64,000 nucleotides of DNA, taken from contig NZ_JAFCKF010000005.1 of the NCBI RefSeq assembly GCF_018130545.1, positions 558,001-622,000 on the forward strand. The letters are read 5' to 3'. Below the pieces are notes generated by a model, which saw nothing but the letters and a program-made list of their open reading frames with translations, did no database searches and was not told the DNA's origin. This DNA comes from Bradyrhizobium tropiciagri. Its GTDB lineage: Bacteria; Pseudomonadota; Alphaproteobacteria; Rhizobiales; Xanthobacteraceae. Each line of letters opens with the position of its first letter. Position 1 is the stretch's first letter. Positions 33,460-42,700 of the stretch are shown one piece after another. The position numbers were made by a program, and so were the translations under genes.

Positions 33460-35082
33460 TCAGAACACGTGGTAGAACACGTAGTACAGAACGCCCGAGA
33501 GGATCATCGCGGCCGGCAGGGTCAGCACCCAGGCCATCGCGATGTTGCGGATCGTTGACCATTGCAGGCCGGAGCCGTTGGCCGCCATGGTGCCCGCGAT
33601 GCCTGACGACAGCACATGCGTGGTCGAGACCGGCAGGCCGTAGCCGTCGGCCGCAGCGATCGTCGCGGCCGCCGTGATCTCGGCGCAGGCGCCCTGCGCG
33701 TAGGTCAGGTGGGTCTTGCCGATCTTCTCGCCGACGGTGACGACGATGCGCTTCCAGCCGACCATGGTGCCGAGGCCGAGCGCGATGGCGACGGCGAACT
33801 TCACCCAGCTCGGGATGAACTTCGTCGCGGCATCGAGCGAGCCCTTGTACTCGGTCAGTGTGGCGACGTCGGCAGCGGAGAGCTCGGCTTCCTTGTCCTT
33901 CATCAGGAAGCGGATCGCTTCGGACGCCAGGTACATGTCGTTACGGGTGTTGCCGACCGCGTCAGCCGGGAACTTGGCCAGCGAGCCGTACTGCGAAACC
34001 TGCTTGCCGATGTCGGTCACCAGCACCGCCAGCGACGGGAAGGTGCCTTCGTTGATCTGGTGCTCGGCGACATAGTTGGTCACGGCCGGGCGCGGGTTGC
34101 CGATCACGTTGTAGCCGGCGGCCTTGCCTTCGATGACCTTGCTGGCCGCGGTCGAATGCGCGGCGAAGAACTCGATCTGGCTGGCGGGCAGCGCGCGGTT
34201 CAGCGCATAGGCGGTCGGTACGGTGCCGATCAGGATCAGCATGATCAGGCCCATGCCCTTCTGGCCGTCGTTGGAGCCGTGGAAGAAACTGACCAGCGTG
34301 CAGGTCAGGATCAGGATGCCGCGAATCCACCACGGCGGCGGCTGGTTGCCGACCGGCTCGCCGAACAGCGCCGGAGTGGCGCGCGCCAGCACGGCCTTGA
34401 GGATGTAGAGCAGGCCGGCCGCGAGCACGAAGCCGAACAGCGGCGACAGCAGCAGCGCCTTGGCGATGCCGGCGGCCTGCGTCCAGTCCACGCCAGAGGT
34501 GCCGTCGCGGCCGCGCAGCAGCGCGTTGGTGATGCCGACGCCCATGATCGATCCGATCAAAGTGTGCGAGCTCGACGCCGGCAGGCCGAGCCACCAGGTG
34601 CCGAGATTCCAGAGGATGGCGGCGATCAACAGCGCGAACACCATCGCAAAGCCGGCGCTCGAGCCGACCTGCAGGATCAGTTCGACCGGAAGCAGCGAGA
34701 CGATGCCGAACGCGACGGCGCCGCTCGAGAGCAACACGCCGAACAGGTTGAACATGCCCGACCAGACGACGGCGACATGCGCCGGCAGCGAGCGGGTGTA
34801 GATCACGGTGGCGACCGCGTTGGCGGTGTCGTGGAAGCCGTTGACGAATTCGAAGCCGAGCGCGATCAGCAGCGCGACGAACAGCATGATGTACGGCAGG
34901 AACGACGTGACGCGCGTGCCGGTGGCGTCGACGTCGGCATAGATGCTGTAGGCAACGAACAGCAGCGCGGCCGCAACCACGCCCAAATAAATAACCCCGG
35001 TCATGGGGTGGAAGCCTTTGTCGAGGTCCGGACCCTTTTTCAAGGCGGGCTCGATCGAGCCGGGTAACGCCATATCGCTCAT
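33460..35082 (-). CDS. Inorganic phosphate transporter, PiT family
   Basis: The 540-residue inner-membrane symporter takes up phosphate (as a metal-phosphate complex) with H+ or Na+. The duplicated PiT signatures are visible: ALGFEFVNGFHDTANAVATV (about 77-96) and, near the C-terminus, GACAEITAAATIAAADGYGLP then VSTTHVLSSGIAG. About 10-12 TMs surround a soluble loop at about 310-440. ATG 35082 (MSDMALPGSIEP) has AGGAG upstream. No PhoU-like DUF47 partner is adjacent. Confidence 0.87.
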   Translation of the reverse strand: MSDMALPGSIEPALKKGPDLDKGFHPMTGVIYLGVVAAALLFVAYSIYADVDATGTRVTSFLPYIMLFVALLIALGFEFVNGFHDTANAVATVIYTRSLPAHVAVVWSGMFNLFGVLLSSGAVAFGIVSLLPVELILQVGSSAGFAMVFALLIAAILWNLGTWWLGLPASSSHTLIGSIMGVGITNALLRGRDGTSGVDWTQAAGIAKALLLSPLFGFVLAAGLLYILKAVLARATPALFGEPVGNQPPPWWIRGILILTCTLVSFFHGSNDGQKGMGLIMLILIGTVPTAYALNRALPASQIEFFAAHSTAASKVIEGKAAGYNVIGNPRPAVTNYVAEHQINEGTFPSLAVLVTDIGKQVSQYGSLAKFPADAVGNTRNDMYLASEAIRFLMKDKEAELSAADVATLTEYKGSLDAATKFIPSWVKFAVAIALGLGTMVGWKRIVVTVGEKIGKTHLTYAQGACAEITAAATIAAADGYGLPVSTTHVLSSGIAGTMAANGSGLQWSTIRNIAMAWVLTLPAAMILSGVLYYVFYHVF

Positions 35083-35610
35083 GGTAAACTCCTGTCCCAA
35101 TGCCTCCGATTTTGATCGATGCATATGACAGGCAATTGAAATTCGGCCCGTGAGCTGAGCGGGACTGCCATGGCGGTGGAAATCCGGCCGAATTCCTGGA
35201 CAACGTGTTGACTGTGCACGCGCCTTCGCAGCCTCGCGGCAATCTTCGGCAACGGAAGATCACCAATCGCGGCGCAGGCCTGCTCCCTGATTTTCGCAGG
35301 GAGAGACATGTGCGGACAAGATCACACAGCCAACGCCGCCCGGAGCGCGCGCAAGCCTGACGATCCGGACAAGTCCGGCGCGCAATGTCAGCGAGAGGAG
35401 GGAGAGATGAGGTGGCGCGCCGCACGATCGGGGCTAGCAAACCGCGCGGCGCGCCCGCCTCGGGGTACGCCATGGCGTGAACATGACGCCCGATTACCTG
35501 CGGAACATGTCACAGTACCACGGATCAATTAAAGGTTGTAGGGATTTGTTGCCGCTGAGAACAATTTCACGTTGAAGTGTGGTTCCCTGGTTCCGTTGGT
35601 TCGGTGGAAC
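35083..35610. other. Intergenic region, about 530 bp
   Basis: The promoter of the minus-strand phosphate transporter lies at the left end. The rest, up to the udgX stop at 35611, has no gene with a convincing start or composition. No terminator, RNA gene or clear repeat was seen. Confidence 0.4.
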
Positions 35611-37035
35611 TCAGGCCGCGCGAGCCGAATTGCGCAATTGATCCGCGGCGATTTTCAGGTCGTCGACAAAGCGCTGATATTCCAGCGCCTTGGCTTTCTC
35701 GTCGGGCAATCGCAACAGATAGGATGGATGCACCGTGACGAGCACCTTGGTGGTGTCGTGGTTAATCAGGCGCCCGCGGTTCTTGTTGATCGGAGTGATC
35801 TTGCCGAGCACGCTCTGCGCTGCGGTGGCGCCGAGCGCTACGACGAGCTCCGGCTTGATGGCGGCAAGCTCGCGCTCGTACCACTGACGGCAGGCGCGGA
35901 TCTCCGTTGTGCCCGGCTTCTGATGCAGCCGGATCTTGCCGCGCTGCGCGAATTTGAAATGCTTCACCGCGTTGGTGATGTAGACCTTGCTGCGATCGAT
36001 GCCGGCGTCCTCGAGCGCGCGATCGAGCATCTGCCCGGCCGGTCCGACGAAGGGATGACCGGCAAGATCTTCCTTGTCACCGGGCTGCTCGCCGACCAGC
36101 ATCAGTGTCGCGCTTTGCGGCCCCTCGCCGAACACGATCTGGGTTGCGTCTTTCCACAGCGGGCAGGCGCGGCAATTGACGGCCTCTGCGCGCAAGGCGG
36201 CAATTGTATCGTGAGCTTGAGGCTGCTTGCGGGGCATCGGCTGATCCTGCCGCTGCTGCGGCTCGGCCGTCTTGCGTGCGATGAAGGGGCCGCTGGTCAT
36301 GCGCATGGCGTCTTCGATCAACGGCTTAATGATCGAGTCCTCCGGCAGGTTCCTCCAATAGGCCTGCGGCATCTCCATCATTTTCAGCCGCGCGGGATTG
36401 GAGAAGCCGTTGTCATGACGCCGCCAAGCCTCCTCGATCCGATCCTCGCTCGGCACCTCGGACTTGGCGACGCCCGGCGTGATCGAGATCGCGTGCCCAT
36501 CCCAATGGGCTGACACGTCGGGAGTGAGGATCGACCACGGCATGTCGGCGAAGCGGCCGGCGAAGAAAGGCGCGGCGAGCTCGACGATGCGATGCTCCGG
36601 CTCGAACCAGGCGACGTAATGCGCCGTCCGCTCGCGGCCGATCTCGCGGAAGCGGAGCTGCGCGTGCATCCGGTCGATGTCGCGATAGACCGCGCGCGCC
36701 ATCGCGTGGACCTCGGCGACGTCGGGATCGTCAGTGGCGCTGAGCAGATCGTGATGGCTGCGCAGCCGCCACAGCAGACGATAGAGCAGGGCGAAGCGCT
36801 GATCGTCGCGATGCAGGACCGCGGCCTTTGCCAGCTCGAGGAATTTGGCCGACACGTTGAACTGCGCCTGCGGTGCATCAGGCAATTCATTCGCGCAGGC
36901 AGCCGACGACAATTTGTCGTCGCGGCGTATGGTCCACGTGACTTCCGCGGGCTTCACGTCATGTGTCGCCAGGCGCCGCGCTGCCTTGCGCCAGCCCTCG
37001 AAATCGGTGTCGTTGTCGAGCACGATGATACGCAT
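35611..37035 (-). CDS. udgX: UdgX-type uracil-DNA glycosylase fused to a TIGR03915-like domain
   Basis: The 474-residue protein joins an N-terminal domain (about 1-250) of the type paired with a radical SAM DNA-repair protein to a C-terminal UdgX domain (about 275-474). UdgX marks are CRAC (C288, C291), GEQPGDKEDLAGHPFVGPAG (315-334), NAVKHFKF and the R-loop, here KIRLH with H371 (canonical KRRIH), whose His forms the covalent bond to uracil-derived abasic DNA. It is divergent from imuA-imuB-dnaE2, with the LexA box between. Confidence 0.85.
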   Translation of the reverse strand: MRIIVLDNDTDFEGWRKAARRLATHDVKPAEVTWTIRRDDKLSSAACANELPDAPQAQFNVSAKFLELAKAAVLHRDDQRFALLYRLLWRLRSHHDLLSATDDPDVAEVHAMARAVYRDIDRMHAQLRFREIGRERTAHYVAWFEPEHRIVELAAPFFAGRFADMPWSILTPDVSAHWDGHAISITPGVAKSEVPSEDRIEEAWRRHDNGFSNPARLKMMEMPQAYWRNLPEDSIIKPLIEDAMRMTSGPFIARKTAEPQQRQDQPMPRKQPQAHDTIAALRAEAVNCRACPLWKDATQIVFGEGPQSATLMLVGEQPGDKEDLAGHPFVGPAGQMLDRALEDAGIDRSKVYITNAVKHFKFAQRGKIRLHQKPGTTEIRACRQWYERELAAIKPELVVALGATAAQSVLGKITPINKNRGRLINHDTTKVLVTVHPSYLLRLPDEKAKALEYQRFVDDLKIAADQLRNSARAA

Positions 37036-37170
37036 GCGATTGCTCCGTTTCCGTCACGCCGTCATTTTCGGGGCCTCCCGCGCCTGACTTGCGGAAGAGC
37101 AGGGCCCGTCCGGTTGGGGCTGCTGAATCCCATTGATTCCACTGATGAATCGATGGGCTCACCAATCCGA

Positions 37171-37201
37171 TTGACTCCGCGGGCCCTGTTAGCTTTATAT
37201 T
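37171..37201 (+). promoter_or_regulatory. Sigma70-type promoter of the SOS operon
   Basis: TTGACT (37171-37176) lies 18-19 nt before TTATAT/TATATT (37195-37201), directly upstream of the LexA box. A LexA dimer would cover the start of transcription. Confidence 0.5.
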
Positions 37202-37202
37202 A

Positions 37203-37217
37203 GAACATATCATGAAC
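37203..37217. promoter_or_regulatory. LexA (SOS) box
   Basis: GAACATATCATGAAC is GAAC-N7-GAAC, the reverse complement of the alphaproteobacterial LexA motif GTTC-N7-GTTC. It is 73 nt before the imuA start and 167 nt before the udgX start, so LexA should repress imuA-imuB-dnaE2 and perhaps udgX. Confidence 0.85.
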
Positions 37218-37290
37218 AAATGGGCCAGTCCCTGGTTCTCTGTTCAGATCAGTGACGGCCTCAAATTTTGGTTGGGAAGGAGCGGCGCAT

Positions 37291-38085
37291 ATGAACGGCG
37301 CACGCATGGGTACGCTTGCGTCTCTGCGCGGCAGCATCGCGCGCATCGAGGCGCCATTGGAAGCGGCGATGCCGAACCGCATCGCGCTCGGCCACGCCGG
37401 TGCGGACGCGATGTTGCGCGGCGGGCTTGCGCCAGCCGCGTTGCACGAGGTGTTCGCCGCCGGCCATCAAAGCGGTGCTGCGACCGGCTTTATCGCGGGG
37501 CTCGCCGGACGGATATCAGTACGCAAGCCGCTGGTCTGGGTGCGGCAGGATTTTTCCGATCGCGAGAACGGCGCGCTGTCGATGCGCGGCCTTGCCGAAC
37601 TCGGCCTCGATCCGCGTCTGCTGGTTGTGGTGCGTGCTGCCGATGTCGACAGCGGCCTGCGCACCGCGGCCGATGCGCTTGCTTGCGATGCGCTTGGCGC
37701 GGTCGTGCTCGAAATCTGGGGTCAGGCGCGCCAGCTCGATCTCGTCGCCAGCCGCAAGCTGACCTTGGCTGCGCAAGCCTCCGGCGTCACCGCGCTGGTG
37801 TTGCGGATCGCGGCCGCTCCGATCCCCTCGACCGCGGAGACGCGCTGGATCGTGCGCGCGGCGCATTCGCCGCCCGGCCAGGCCGCAAGCGCCTGGGGCG
37901 CGCCGCGCGTCGAGGCCGAACTCGTGCGCAACCGTCATGGCCCGGTCGGGCGATGGATCATGGAATGGAAATGTGATGAGTGCCAATTCAGTGAACCGTC
38001 GGCGCATCCTCAGCCTGTGGCTGCCGCGCCTGCCCATCGACCGCATCAAGCGCAAGCTCGCGCAGGACATCGTCTCGCAAGCTGA
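37291..38085 (+). CDS. imuA: SOS mutagenesis protein ImuA
   Basis: ImuA is a RecA-like partner in the ImuA/ImuB/DnaE2 translesion complex. The 264-residue protein (start MNGARMGTLASLRG, with GGAAGGAG upstream) has the conserved ALHEVFAAGHQSGAATGFIAGL region and WIVRAAHSPP near the end. A Walker A is not complete, as in other ImuA proteins. It overlaps imuB by 110 nt, so its C-terminus is translated from the region that also codes for the ImuB N-terminus. Confidence 0.88.
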   Translation: MNGARMGTLASLRGSIARIEAPLEAAMPNRIALGHAGADAMLRGGLAPAALHEVFAAGHQSGAATGFIAGLAGRISVRKPLVWVRQDFSDRENGALSMRGLAELGLDPRLLVVVRAADVDSGLRTAADALACDALGAVVLEIWGQARQLDLVASRKLTLAAQASGVTALVLRIAAAPIPSTAETRWIVRAAHSPPGQAASAWGAPRVEAELVRNRHGPVGRWIMEWKCDECQFSEPSAHPQPVAAAPAHRPHQAQARAGHRLAS

Positions 38086-39787
38086 GACGCGGGAGGTGGC
38101 TGAACCTTCAAGTGAGGTGAGCACATCGGTTGGGCTCTCTCCCCCCTTGCGGGGTCCGAGGCGAGCGGAGCTCGCTCTCGAAGTTGGAGAGAGGGGTGCC
38201 ACGGACGCCGGCGTATGCGGCTTACCCCTCTCCCTAGCCCTCCCCCGCAAGGGGGGAGGGAACCCTTCCGTCAGTGCGTCCCTCACGAATGGGTTAAGCA
38301 ACGTTCTTCCCAGCGTCGTGGTGGCAAAAGACCACAACGCGATCCTGCTGCATGCCATCGACGAGGCTGCGGTACGCGCCGGGCTGTCGATCGGGTTGCC
38401 GCTCGCCAATGCGCGGGCGATCTGCCCGGAGCTCACGGTTTATGATGCCGATCCGGCCGCCGATCTGAAGACGCTGAACGACATCGCCGACTGGTGCGAC
38501 CGCTTCACGCCGCTGGTCGCGCTCGACGCGCCTGATGGGCTGTTCCTCGACATCACCGGCTGCGCGCATCTGTTCGGCGGCGAGCGAGCGCTGCTGCAGA
38601 TCGTGACCCATGCGCTGAGCCGACGCGGCTTTGCCGTCAGCGCGGCCATTGCCGGCACCTCGATCGCGGCGCGCACGCTGACGCGCCACGCGTCGGGCAA
38701 GATTGTCGCCGATGGCGAGGAGGCGGCGGCGGTCGGCCCGCTGCCGGTGTCGGCGCTCGGCGCCGATGCCGCGATCACCACCGGCCTGCGCCGCGCCGGC
38801 CTGAAGAGCGTCGGCGATGTCGCCGCGCGCGCGCCGCATGAGATATCGGCGCGGTTTGGCGCAGCCTTCACCAGCTTGCTCGGTCACGCGCTCGGGCGGG
38901 GCGATGCCCCGATCAGCCCGCGCAAGCCGCTGCCCGATTACATTGTCGAGAAGCGTTTCCCGGAACCGATCGCGACCGACACCGTGATCGCGTTGACGCT
39001 CTCGAGCCTCGCTAAAATGCTGGTTGCGGCGATGGACAAGCAGGGCAAGGGCGCGCGGCAGCTGGAAGCGAGCTTCTTTCGCACCGACGGTGCGGTGCGC
39101 GCGATCATGGTCGAGACCGGGCGGCCGGTGACGCGGCCGGAGATGATCGACCGCCTGTTCCGCGAGCGGCTCGATGCGCTCAACGATCCGCTTGATCCCG
39201 GCTTCGGCTTCGATCTCATTCGTCTTGCCGCCGGGCGTACCGAGATCGTGGTGCAGCAGCAGCGCGATCTCGATACGTCAGTGCACGACAATGACGAGAT
39301 CTCGGCGCTGATCGACCGCATCGCCGCCCGCATCGGCGGCAAGCGCGTCGTCGTGCATCTGCCGCTGGAAAGCCACATCCCCGAACGCACAGCGCTCGCG
39401 CTGCCGGCGCAGCACCATCTGGCCGCGGCAAGCGCCGCCGCCTGGCCGGAGCGCGTCATGGGCGAGCCGCCGCTGCGGCCGCTCAGGCTGTTCGAGCAGC
39501 CCGAGCCGATCAAGGTGCCGTTCGCGAGCGTGCCCGACGGCCCGCCGCATCAATTCACCTGGCGACGCGCCTTGCACGCGGTGGTGCGGGTCGAGGGCCC
39601 CGAACGGATCGCGATGGAATGGTGGAAGCAGGATGGCGCGGCGCTGACGCGCGACTACTTCCGCGTCGAGGACGCCGAGGGCCAGCGCTTCTGGATCTTT
39701 CGTGATGGTCTCTATGAGAGCGAGCTGCGGGACGAAGAGGGTAAGTCCGTTCCGGCCCACTGGTATGTGCACGGGCTGTTCGCATGA
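37976..39787 (+). CDS. imuB: SOS mutagenesis protein ImuB (Y-family-like), with in-frame repeat insertion
   Basis: ImuB is a catalytically inactive Y-family polymerase homologue that links DnaE2 to the sliding clamp. The 603-residue protein lacks the acidic catalytic residues at the first strand (ILSLWLPRLPIDRIKRK). It has the palm/fingers (LVALDAPDGLFLDITGCAHLFGGE), the little-finger region and a clamp-binding-like PLRLF (about residue 505). Residues 51-97 come from an inserted palindromic repeat (38128-38265) in the variable loop after strand 1, and the frame stays open. It ends overlapping the dnaE2 ATG (ATGA). Confidence 0.9.
   Translation: MSANSVNRRRILSLWLPRLPIDRIKRKLAQDIVSQAETREVAEPSSEVSTSVGLSPPLRGPRRAELALEVGERGATDAGVCGLPLSLALPRKGGGNPSVSASLTNGLSNVLPSVVVAKDHNAILLHAIDEAAVRAGLSIGLPLANARAICPELTVYDADPAADLKTLNDIADWCDRFTPLVALDAPDGLFLDITGCAHLFGGERALLQIVTHALSRRGFAVSAAIAGTSIAARTLTRHASGKIVADGEEAAAVGPLPVSALGADAAITTGLRRAGLKSVGDVAARAPHEISARFGAAFTSLLGHALGRGDAPISPRKPLPDYIVEKRFPEPIATDTVIALTLSSLAKMLVAAMDKQGKGARQLEASFFRTDGAVRAIMVETGRPVTRPEMIDRLFRERLDALNDPLDPGFGFDLIRLAAGRTEIVVQQQRDLDTSVHDNDEISALIDRIAARIGGKRVVVHLPLESHIPERTALALPAQHHLAAASAAAWPERVMGEPPLRPLRLFEQPEPIKVPFASVPDGPPHQFTWRRALHAVVRVEGPERIAMEWWKQDGAALTRDYFRVEDAEGQRFWIFRDGLYESELRDEEGKSVPAHWYVHGLFA
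38128..38265. repeat. Palindromic repeat inserted in-frame in imuB
   Basis: The 138-bp element has outer arms TCTCTCCCCCCTTGCGGGG (38136-38154) and CCCCGCAAGGGGGGAG (38243-38258), with inner arms GGAGAGAGGGGT and ACCCCTCTCC. Its right arm (38219-38265) matches the left arm of the dnaE2 element reversed in 45 of 47 bases, and its first 27 bases match the dnaE2 right arm exactly. A 28-nt stretch with its own dyad (GAGCGGAGCTCGCTC) splits the left arm. The product includes GLPLSLALPRKGG. Confidence 0.85.
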
Positions 39788-42700
39788 CAACACCTCTGCC
39801 CGACTATGCCGAGATCGGCATCACCAGCAATTTCTCCTTCTTGCGCGGCGGCTCCGATCCGCGCGCCTATGTGCATCAGGCGAGCGAACTGAAGATCCCC
39901 GTGATCGGGCTCGCCGATCACAACACCCTGGCCGGCGTGGTGCGGGCCTGGAAGGAGCTCGACAGCGAGAAGGTTCTTCATCCGCCAAAACTCCTGATCG
40001 GCGCCCGCATCGTCTTCATCGACGGCACGCCCGACATCCTGGTCTATCCGCGCGACCGCGCCGCCTATGGCCGGCTGTGCCAGCTGCTGACCCGCGGCAA
40101 GCGTGGCGATGACATCGTCCGCATCGAGAAGGGCGAGTGCCGGCTCACGCTGCCCGATCTGATCGATTTCGCGGAAGGCCAGCTTTTGGTGCTGGCGCTG
40201 CCGCATCGTTTCGAAGCGGAGCAAGCGCTCGACGTACTCGCGCAACTGAAGGCCAGCGCTGCCGACGGCGTCTGGCTTGCCGCAAGCCTGCTCTATCGCG
40301 GCGACGACAAGCGTCGCCTGGCGCGGCTGCATGGTCTCTCCACCGAGGCCGGTGTGCCGCTGCTCGCCACCAACGAGGTGCTCTATCACCATCCCGCGCG
40401 CCGCCCGTTGCAGGACGTGCTGACCTGCATCCGTGAAAAGACCACGATCGAGGCTATCGGCCGCAGGCTCGAGGCCAATGCCGAGCGGCATCTCAAGCCG
40501 GCGCATGAGATGATGCGATTGTTCCGCGATCTGCCGGATGCGATCGCGGAAACCATGCGCTTTGCCGGGCGCATCTCGTTCTCGCTCGACCAGCTCAAAT
40601 ACCAGTATCCCGACGAGCCGGTGCCGCCGGGCAAGACCGCGCAGCAGCATCTGGAAGACCTGACCTGGGCTGGCGTCGATAAATATTTTGGCGGCGTCGC
40701 CAATATCACCGACACACTTCGCGCGACCCTGAACAAGGAGCTCACGCTGATCGCCGAGCTGAAATACGCACATTACTTCCTCACCGTGCACGACATCGTT
40801 CACTATGCGCGCAGCCAGAACATCCTGTGCCAGGGGCGCGGCTCGGCGGCGAATTCGGCGGTCTGCTACGTGCTCGGCGTCACCTCGGTCGATCCGACCA
40901 AGGTCGATCTGTTGTTCGAGCGCTTCATCTCCAAGGAGCGGCTGGAGCCGCCCGACATCGACGTCGATTTCGAGCATTCGCGGCGCGAGGAGGTGATGCA
41001 ATATGTCTATCGCCGCTACGGCCGCCACCGCGCCGCGATCATCGCCACCATCATCCATTATCGTCCGCGCAGCGCGATCCGCGATGTCGGCAAGGCGCTC
41101 GGGCTGACCGAGGACGTCACCGCTGCGCTCGCCGACACCGTCTGGGGCAGCTGGGGCAAGGGCCTCAACGACATGCAGGTGCGGCAGGCCGGGCTCGATC
41201 CGAAAAATGCGATGATCAACCTCGCGGTCGCGCTCGCCACCGAGCTGATCGAGTTTCCCCGCCATCTCTCGCAGCATGTCGGCGGCTATGTGCTGACCCA
41301 GGACCGGCTCGACACCTATGTGCCGATCGGCAATGCCGCGATGGACGACCGCACCTTCATCGAATGGGACAAGGACGACGTCGATGCGCTGCATATGATG
41401 AAGGTCGACGTGCTGGCGCTGGGCATGCTGACCTGCATCCGCAAATGCTTCGACCTGATCGATCACCACAAGGGCAAGCGCTGGGAACTCGCCACCGTCC
41501 CGCCGGACGAAAAGGAAGTCTACGACATGCTGTGCCGCGGCGAGTCGCTCGGCGTGTTCCAGGTCGAGAGCCGGGCGCAAATGAACATGCTGCCGCGTCT
41601 CAAGCCGCGCACCTTCTACGACCTCGTCATCGAGGTCGCGATCGTGCGCCCCGGCCCGATCCAGGGCGACATGGTTCATCCTTATCTGCGCCGGCGGAAT
41701 AAGCAGGAGCAGGTGACTTATCCGTCGCCTGCGCCCGACCAGGGCGACAAGAACGAGCTCTACAATGTCCTGCACAAGACGCTCGGCGTGCCGCTGTTCC
41801 AGGAGCAGGCGATGCGGATCGCGATCGAGGCGGCGCATTTCACGTCGGAGGAGGCCAACGGCCTGCGCCGCTCGATGGCGACCTTCCGCAATCTCGGCAC
41901 CATCGGCACTTACGAGGAGAAGCTGGTCGGCAACATGGTGGCGCGTGGTTACGATCCGGAGTTCGCGCGCAGCTGCTTCGACCAGATCAAGGGTTTTGGC
42001 TCCTACGGCTTCCCGGAAAGCCACGCTGCGAGTTTCGCCCAGCTCGTCTACATCTCCTCATGGCTGAAGCACCATCATCCCGATGCATTCTGCTGCGGCC
42101 TGCTGAACTCGCAGCCGATGGGCTTCTATGCCCCGGCGCAGATCGTCGGTGACGCCCGCAACAACGGCGTTACCGTGCGCGAGGTCGATGTCTCCTTCAG
42201 CTTTGCGCAGAACACGCTGGAGGAAAAGGTCGGCGATCACTGCGCGGTGCGGCTCGGCTTCCGCCAGATCGACGGATTTCATTGGCTCGATCCGGATGAG
42301 CAGCGGTTGAAACGAATGCAGGCGCAGCATAGCGCGCGAAACGTAGACGTGTATGAGTCAGGGAGGCACGAATGGGCGGGTTCCCTCCCCCCTTGCGGGG
42401 GAGGGGTAGGGAGAGGGGTGAGCCGCACGGGCGGTGGTCGTGGCTTACCCCTCTCTCCAACTCTCCCCCGCAAGGGGGGAGAGAGCCCAACCACCTCCCG
42501 CGCGGCCTTAAACGAAGTGGAGAAAGACTGGGCCGACCGCATCGTCGCCGCGCGTAACCGCCGGCCGTTCACCTCGCTGGAAGACTTCGCCCGCGACACC
42601 GCTCTGCCCAAACGCGCGCTGATCCTGCTTGCCGATGCCGATGCGTTCCGCTCGCTCGGGCTCGACCGCCGCGAGGCGCTGTGGGCGGTCCGGCGGCTGC

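Noticed and set aside
33962-35473. Long second open frame within the phosphate transporter region
   Set aside because: High-GC shadow of the transporter; composition (Arg/His/Ala-rich) is not protein-like.
37937-37975. Upstream ATG as imuB start
   Set aside because: The ATG at 37976 matches the known ImuB N-terminus; the upstream residues are from the imuA overlap.
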